From assembly GCA_046318595.1 (NCBI GenBank), contig JBKCTV010000051.1:1-57808 (forward strand): 57,808 bases of DNA, written 5' to 3'. Source of the stretch: DAITMV01 sp046318595 (GTDB lineage Bacteria > Pseudomonadota > Gammaproteobacteria > Burkholderiales > Burkholderiaceae_B). The first letter of the stretch is position 1; each line of letters opens with the position of its first letter. This document shows, in pieces, positions 53,007 through 57,808 of this stretch. Position numbers and translations under genes: made by a program. The notes under the pieces were generated by a model, which did no database searches, had not been told where the DNA came from, and saw nothing but the letters and a program-made list of their open reading frames with translations.

Positions 53007-53771
53007 CTAAATGTTAGTACTAAGCTGGGCGTCCGCCACTTCGACGAACTCGTCACCGGTTTCCTGAACGGCTTCGACGACTTGATTCAGCGCTGCGTCG
53101 CGGCCGGCGAGAATGGCGTCGGCCACACCGCGTGCATACAGACGAATCGCGCGCGCGGAATCGTCATTACCTGGAATGACGTAGTTGACGCCTTCGGGAG
53201 TGTGATTGGTATCGACCACACCAATCACAGGAATACCGAGCTTGCCGGCTTCCGTGATCGCAATTTTGTGGTAACCGACGTCGATCACGACGATGGCATC
53301 GGGCAAGCCAGTCATGTCTTTGATCCCGCCGATGGAGGCTTGCAGTTTGACCAGTTCCCGATCGAAAGTCAGCGCTTCTTTTTTGGTCATGCGTTCCAGG
53401 GCGCCGTCGGCGACCTGCGCTTCCATATCTTTCAGGCGCTTGATCGAGGTCTTGACGGTTTTGAAGTTGGTCAGCATACCGCCCAGCCAACGCTGGTCGA
53501 CATACGGTATGCCCACACGCTGTGCTTCCTCGGCGATGATTTCGCGGGCCTGACGCTTGGTGCAGACGATCAGGATGTTGCCGCGGTTGGCTGCGAGACG
53601 CTTGATGAACTTGAGCGCCTCGTCGAGCAACGCGACGGTTTTTTCGAGGTTGATGATGTGGATTTTGTTGCGATGGCCGTAGATGAACGGCGCCATCTTG
53701 GGGTTCCAGAAACGTGTTTGGTGGCCGAAATGGCAACCAGCTTCCAGCATTTCGCGCATGGAAATAGGCAT
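53007..53771 (-). CDS. rpsB: 30S ribosomal protein S2
   Basis: S2 binds the 30S subunit and is needed for S1 attachment. The 254-residue protein has the signature MREMLEAGCHFGHQTRFWNP, then KMAPFIYGHRNKIHIINLEK, WLGGMLTNFKTVKTSIKRLK and VDTNHTPEGVNYVIPGNDDS. TGGAGAA precedes the ATG at 53771. It is first in the long leftward block and is divergent from map. Confidence 0.97.
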   Translation of the reverse strand: MPISMREMLEAGCHFGHQTRFWNPKMAPFIYGHRNKIHIINLEKTVALLDEALKFIKRLAANRGNILIVCTKRQAREIIAEEAQRVGIPYVDQRWLGGMLTNFKTVKTSIKRLKDMEAQVADGALERMTKKEALTFDRELVKLQASIGGIKDMTGLPDAIVVIDVGYHKIAITEAGKLGIPVIGVVDTNHTPEGVNYVIPGNDDSARAIRLYARGVADAILAGRDAALNQVVEAVQETGDEFVEVADAQLSTNI

Positions 53772-53901
53772 TTGATTCTCCAGTGTCAGGGTTATGGCTT
53801 ACATTGGCAATTCGGCTGTGTTTCCGTGGCAATTTACGACTACGGACTCAGCACCCTGGCGTTACCAATGCGTCGATTCACGACGGACGACGAAGTCGCA
53901 A

Positions 53902-53935
53902 TAACTGCTACGGTAACTGCTACGGTAACTGCGAC
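53902..53935. repeat. 12-bp tandem repeat in the rpsB leader
   Basis: The unit TAACTGCTACGG occurs twice in tandem and is followed by a partial third copy (TAACTGCGACG). On the minus strand it lies within the predicted 5' leader of rpsB, about 130-165 bases before the ATG. Copy number might vary between strains. Confidence 0.8.
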
Positions 53936-53959
53936 GATCGACCGGATCATGTGGGCGTT

Positions 53960-53989
53960 ATTATAACCGTTAGATTAGAATACACTCAA
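53960..53989 (-). promoter_or_regulatory. Promoter of rpsB
   Basis: On the minus strand TTGAGT (53989-53984) and a perfect TATAAT (53965-53960) are 18 bases apart. It would give an rpsB leader of roughly 180 bases, long enough for S2 feedback control. It overlaps the region from which map is transcribed the other way. Confidence 0.6.
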
Positions 53990-54008
53990 GTCCATCTGCG
54001 GTTAACTC

Positions 54009-54818
54009 ATGAGCATTTACTTAAACAATCAGGAAGACATCGAAAAAATGCGAGTCGCGGGACGCTTGGCGGCCGAAGTGCTCGACTATATCGGCCCTTT
54101 CGTACGGCCCGGCATCACCACAGGCGAAATCGACAAGCTTTGCCACGACTATATGGTCGACGTACAGCACACCGTTCCGGCCCCGCTGAATTACTCGCCC
54201 GGCGGGCACACGCCCTACCCGAAATCGATCTGCACTTCGGTCAATCACCAGATCTGCCATGGTATTCCGGGCGATAAAAAGCTCAAATCGGGCGACATCA
54301 TCAATATCGACGTCACTGTCATCAAAGACGGCTACCATGGCGACACCAGCCGGATGTTTCTGGTGGGCGACGTGGCCCAGCCCGCGAAAAGGCTTTGCCT
54401 GATCACTTACGAGTGCATGTGGATCGGTATTCTGGCGGTTCGCCCCGGCGCCCGCCTGGGCGATATCGGCCATGCCATTCAAAAGCATGGGGAACGGCAT
54501 GGCTATTCGATGGTGCGGGAATTCTGCGGTCATGGCATCGGTAAAAAGTTTCATACAGAACCGCAGGTTCTGCATTACGGCACGCCTAACACCGGCCTCG
54601 AACTACAGGCAGGGATGATTTTCACGATCGAACCGATGGTCAACGCCGGACGGCGCGATATTCGGGCCATGGCCGATGGCTGGACGATCGTTACCAAAGA
54701 CCACAGCCTGTCGGCCCAATGGGAGCATACCGTGCTGGTCACGAACAGCGGTTTCGAGGTGATGACTTTGTCGGCAGGCTATCCGCCTTTGCCCGATTTC
54801 GTCGAACTGCCCGGCTAG
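54009..54818 (+). CDS. map: Methionine aminopeptidase, type I
   Basis: MAP removes the N-terminal Met from new proteins. The 269-residue protein shows the metal ligands: Asp in INIDVTVIKDGYHGDTSRMF (two), His in FCGHGIGKKFHTEPQV, Glu in FTIEPMVNAGRRD and Glu in SAQWEHTVLVT. The substrate His is in ICTSVNHQICHGIPG. The ATG at 54009 is the only suitable start. It is divergent from rpsB, a common arrangement. Confidence 0.97.
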   Translation: MSIYLNNQEDIEKMRVAGRLAAEVLDYIGPFVRPGITTGEIDKLCHDYMVDVQHTVPAPLNYSPGGHTPYPKSICTSVNHQICHGIPGDKKLKSGDIINIDVTVIKDGYHGDTSRMFLVGDVAQPAKRLCLITYECMWIGILAVRPGARLGDIGHAIQKHGERHGYSMVREFCGHGIGKKFHTEPQVLHYGTPNTGLELQAGMIFTIEPMVNAGRRDIRAMADGWTIVTKDHSLSAQWEHTVLVTNSGFEVMTLSAGYPPLPDFVELPG

Positions 54819-54925
54819 CATAAAACGGGGAACCTCGGTGTTGTTTCATAGGAGTGCTGCCATGCGATCAGCCGCTGCGCTTGCACGGTATTGCCGACAA
54901 ACCAGGTGCGATGGAGTACTAGCGC

Positions 54926-57496
54926 TTGCGCGATGAACTCCGTTTGCGCTACAAGGCCCGGCTGGCGGCGCTCAAGCACAACCTGCGCCAGCAAGCCGCC
55001 ACGCTCCCGCTGGCGCACAGCGGCACGGATACTTTGCTGACGCGCCACGGCGCCGGAGTAGACACCCTGCTGCAGGCGCTGTGGCGGGAGCTGGACATGC
55101 CGCCATCCTTCAGCCTGATCGCGGTGGGCGGTTATGGACGGGGCGAATTGTTCCCGTTTTCCGATGTCGACGTCTTGGTGCTGATCGACCGCGCATCGGA
55201 TAGCGCAAGCCAGACGCAGCTCGAGAACTTCTTCAGCGTTTGCTGGGATATCGGGTTCGAAATGGGCCATAGCGTTCGCACCGTTGAGGAATGTTTGAGC
55301 GAAGCGCAGAAAGACGGCACAGTGCAAACCGCTTTGCTCGAAACTCGCCTGATCTGCGGCGCACCGGACAGTCTGACAGCACTGCACCGGCAATTTTTTC
55401 TACAACTCGAACCCGCCCGGTTCTTCCGCTTGAAAATGCTGGAACTGCGGCAGCGCCATACACGCTTTCACGATACGCCTTATGCGCTGGAGCCGAACTG
55501 CAAGGAAGGCCCGGGCGGGCTGCGCGACCTGCACACCATCGTCTGGCTGGCGCGCGCCGCCGGCCTGGGCGACTCATGGAGCAAAATGGCGCTGAAAGGC
55601 TTGCTCACGGCGCGGGAAGCCAGCCAGTTGCGACGACACGAGCGGCTGTTGAAAAGCCTGCGCCTCCATCTGCATTGGCTGGCTGAACGCCGCGAAGATC
55701 GGCTGACCTTCGACGTGCAGACCGGCTTGGCGGAAAAGCTGGGGCTGACGACGCGGCCCGGGCGGCGACCGAGCGAGCTGTTGATGCAAAGCTATTACCG
55801 TGCGGCCCGGGCAATTTGGTTGTTGAGCACCATGCTGCTGCAAAACTTAGAGCGTTTATTGCAACAGGAACCTCCCCAGCAGCCGAGCATCATCGACCGG
55901 GATTTTCAAGCGAGCGGCGGTTTGCTCGATATGCGGCACCCCGACCTGTTCAAACGCCGCCCGCCCGCCTTGCTACGCGCTTTTACTGTGTTGCAACGTC
56001 ATTCCGAACTAAGCGGCATGAGCGTGCGACTGCTCCGCGCGCTGTGGCACGAACGTTTCCGGATTAACGCGGCGTTTCGCGCCGAACCGGCGAACCGCAA
56101 GCGTTTTCGGGAGTTTTTGCGCTACCCGGACGGTATCGTGCACGCCCTGCGGCTGATGAGTCAAACCGACATTCTGGGCCGGTATTTACCGGTCTTCGGT
56201 AAGATCGTCGGACAAATGCAGCATGACCTGTTCCATGTTTACACGGTCGATCAGCATACCTTGATGGTGCTGCGTAATCTGCGGCGGTTCACCATGGCCG
56301 AGCACGCCCATGAGTACCCCTTGTGCAGCCGGCTGATGGGGAATTTCGATGCGCCGTGGCTGCTGTATGTGGCGGCGCTGTTTCACGATATCGCCAAAGG
56401 CCGCGGCGGGGATCACAGCGAGCTCGGCGCACTCGAAGCGCAAAAATTCTGCGAACAGCATTTCATCGGCAAGCGCGACACGGCTTTCGTGATCTTCCTG
56501 GTGCAGCACCACTTGACGATGTCGAACACCGCCCAACGCCAGGACTTGTCGGAGCCGGCCACCATCCGCCGCTTTGCCGCCATCGTCAAAACCGAGCGGC
56601 GCCTAGTCGGGCTGTACATGCTGACGGTCGCCGATATACGCGGCACCAGCCCAAAAGTATGGAATGCCTGGAAAGGCAAGCTACTCGAAGACTTGTTCGC
56701 GCAGACCTTATTGGTGCTCAAGGGCTCGGCGCCGTCTTCGGGCCAACGGCGACTGGCGGACAAACAGGAGGATGCCCAGCGGCTGCTGCGCTTGAGCGCC
56801 CTGCCCGACGACGTTCATGAAAAGCTGTGGGCCACGCTCGACGTCGGTTATTTTTTACGCACCGATGCGCCCGACATCGCATGGCATGCGCGACAGTTGG
56901 CCGGTCAGGTCGAAACACCGCAGCCGATCGTGCGTGGCCGCTTATCGGCGCTCGGCGAGGGCTTGCAGATTCTGGTGTATTGTCGCGACCAACCCGACCT
57001 GTTTGCCCGCATCTGCGCGTATTTCCATTCGCAGAATCTGGACGTGCTCGACGCCAAGATTCACACGACCCAACGAGGCTATGCGCTCGACAGCTTCATG
57101 CTGGCCGACCCGGAGCAGGTCGCCACCTACCGCGAACTGATCAGTTTGATCGAGACGGGACTGCGCACCCATCTGCAGACCGTCGCGCCGTTGCCGTTGC
57201 CGACGCGTGGTAGGGGGTCGCGCCAGTCGAAGCATTTTCCGCATCCCCCGTCGGTCGCCTTACAGCACGACGAGAGCGGAACATTTTTTTTGCTGTCGCT
57301 CACCGCGACCGACCGCCGGGGCTTGCTGTATGCGATCGCGTATGTGCTGGCGCGGTTTCGCGTGAGCTTGCACACGGCCAAGATCATGACGCTGGGCGAG
57401 CGGGTCGAAGATAGCTTTTTGCTCGACGCCAGCCGGTTGGCTTCCGAAAAAACGCGGGTGCGGCTGGAGACCGAATTATTAGAAGCTGTTGGCTAA
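54926..57496 (+). CDS. glnD: GlnD, PII uridylyltransferase/uridylyl-removing enzyme
   Basis: GlnD senses glutamine and modifies PII to control nitrogen metabolism. The 856-residue protein has an N-terminal nucleotidyltransferase domain (AVGGYGRGELFPFSDVDVLV), a central HD domain (VAALFHDIAKGRGGDHSELG) and two ACT domains (RLSALGEGLQILVYCRDQPD; FLLSLTATDRRGLLYAIAYV). All catalytic motifs are present. The frame opens after an in-frame TAG; the first start is TTG at 54926 with GGAG nine bases upstream. No ATG lies before the conserved N-terminus. Confidence 0.95.
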   Translation: MRDELRLRYKARLAALKHNLRQQAATLPLAHSGTDTLLTRHGAGVDTLLQALWRELDMPPSFSLIAVGGYGRGELFPFSDVDVLVLIDRASDSASQTQLENFFSVCWDIGFEMGHSVRTVEECLSEAQKDGTVQTALLETRLICGAPDSLTALHRQFFLQLEPARFFRLKMLELRQRHTRFHDTPYALEPNCKEGPGGLRDLHTIVWLARAAGLGDSWSKMALKGLLTAREASQLRRHERLLKSLRLHLHWLAERREDRLTFDVQTGLAEKLGLTTRPGRRPSELLMQSYYRAARAIWLLSTMLLQNLERLLQQEPPQQPSIIDRDFQASGGLLDMRHPDLFKRRPPALLRAFTVLQRHSELSGMSVRLLRALWHERFRINAAFRAEPANRKRFREFLRYPDGIVHALRLMSQTDILGRYLPVFGKIVGQMQHDLFHVYTVDQHTLMVLRNLRRFTMAEHAHEYPLCSRLMGNFDAPWLLYVAALFHDIAKGRGGDHSELGALEAQKFCEQHFIGKRDTAFVIFLVQHHLTMSNTAQRQDLSEPATIRRFAAIVKTERRLVGLYMLTVADIRGTSPKVWNAWKGKLLEDLFAQTLLVLKGSAPSSGQRRLADKQEDAQRLLRLSALPDDVHEKLWATLDVGYFLRTDAPDIAWHARQLAGQVETPQPIVRGRLSALGEGLQILVYCRDQPDLFARICAYFHSQNLDVLDAKIHTTQRGYALDSFMLADPEQVATYRELISLIETGLRTHLQTVAPLPLPTRGRGSRQSKHFPHPPSVALQHDESGTFFLLSLTATDRRGLLYAIAYVLARFRVSLHTAKIMTLGERVEDSFLLDASRLASEKTRVRLETELLEAVG

Positions 57497-57808
57497 GGCT
57501 GCCGCCAGTCGCTGCGAAGGTTTGCACTCGATAATCCCCGGCCAACCGATATCCCTGTAAGCAACGCCGCAGACGAGAACGCGGCAGATTTGCTTTACGA
57601 TTATTACCCCAACAGCCTCTGCCGACCAGGCAACCAATTTTTGGTCCGCTCCCACTGATCATCGCGCCCCCTCACCCTGATTTAGCCAATTTTCAGTGGA
57701 ACTATTGGCTGATTATCTGCACCAAATAGGAAAGATACTCACTCGATCAGACGCTGGCGGCTTCATCCTCAAGTCAAACTCGACGAAGCACCTGTCGATA
57801 ACCAACTG
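57497..57808. other. Gene-free end of the window
   Basis: No gene is supported in these 312 bases. A small inverted repeat, AGCCAAT (57684-57690) and ATTGGCT (57704-57710), is present with a 13-base loop. An open frame from a GTG at about 57697 runs off the window but is too short to judge. No clear glnD terminator was found. Confidence 0.5.

Noticed and set aside
57384..57662. 92-residue minus-strand frame overlapping the glnD end
   Set aside because: Half of it is a shadow of glnD and the rest shows no recognisable sequence.
1..57808. CRISPR array or rRNA genes
   Set aside because: No regularly spaced direct repeats of 24-40 bases and no rRNA-like sequence were seen.

Overview
The window reads as chromosomal DNA of a Betaproteobacterium. 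The basis is gene order and protein character: sdhCDAB-sdhE-gltA diverging from mdh, and the long block rpsB-tsf-pyrH-frr-uppS-cdsA-dxr-rseP-bamA-skp-lpxD-fabZ-lpxA-lpxB, followed by pyrG-eno-ftsB. Outer-membrane biogenesis (BamA, Skp, Lpx enzymes, TonB system) shows a Gram-negative cell. I cannot name genus or species from the sequence alone.

Layout. 1-1785 is a mobile-element scar: an exbD-like 3' fragment cut by an IS3-family element, followed by a frameshifted fragment of a Tn3-family transposase lying directly against an intact exbD. 1786-8073 (minus strand) is a metal-uptake cluster: a DUF2946-like protein, then tonB, a TonB-dependent receptor, a PepSY membrane protein, exbB and exbD. 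A perfect 17-bp palindrome lies upstream of tonB. 8387-8971 holds tRNA-Arg(ACG) with its own promoter and terminator, then a gene-free stretch with a decayed transposase trace. 8972-13922 (minus) is the succinate dehydrogenase/citrate synthase operon. Divergently, 14078-19470 holds mdh, a CitE-like CoA-ester lyase, a PhoD-like phosphatase and a membrane class III nucleotide cyclase homologue that lacks two usual active-site residues.

19495-36370 is mixed: an ISAs1 transposase remnant, an orphan gene, dcd, apbC, a complete RND efflux operon (adaptor, pump, outer-membrane channel), a ferredoxin-NADP reductase, a lone ParA-type ATPase convergent with a secreted Nuc/PLD-type nuclease, an amino-acid ABC transporter (binding protein and two permeases, no ATPase beside it), a gamma-carbonic anhydrase-type protein and Hsp33. 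36374-53771 (minus) is the large housekeeping block for envelope, translation and isoprenoid synthesis. 53772-54008 is a divergent promoter region with a 12-bp tandem repeat; map and glnD run rightward from it. The last 312 bases carry no gene I can support.

As a whole, the window joins TCA-cycle enzymes, envelope assembly and translation factors with an accessory metal-import locus damaged at its left edge by transposition. Points most worth a second look are the degenerate cyclase, the palindrome-controlled tonB cluster with a His-rich PepSY protein, the interrupted second exbD, the IS3 T TTTTTA slippery site and the unusual number of TTG start codons. I see no CRISPR array and no convincing new defence system.
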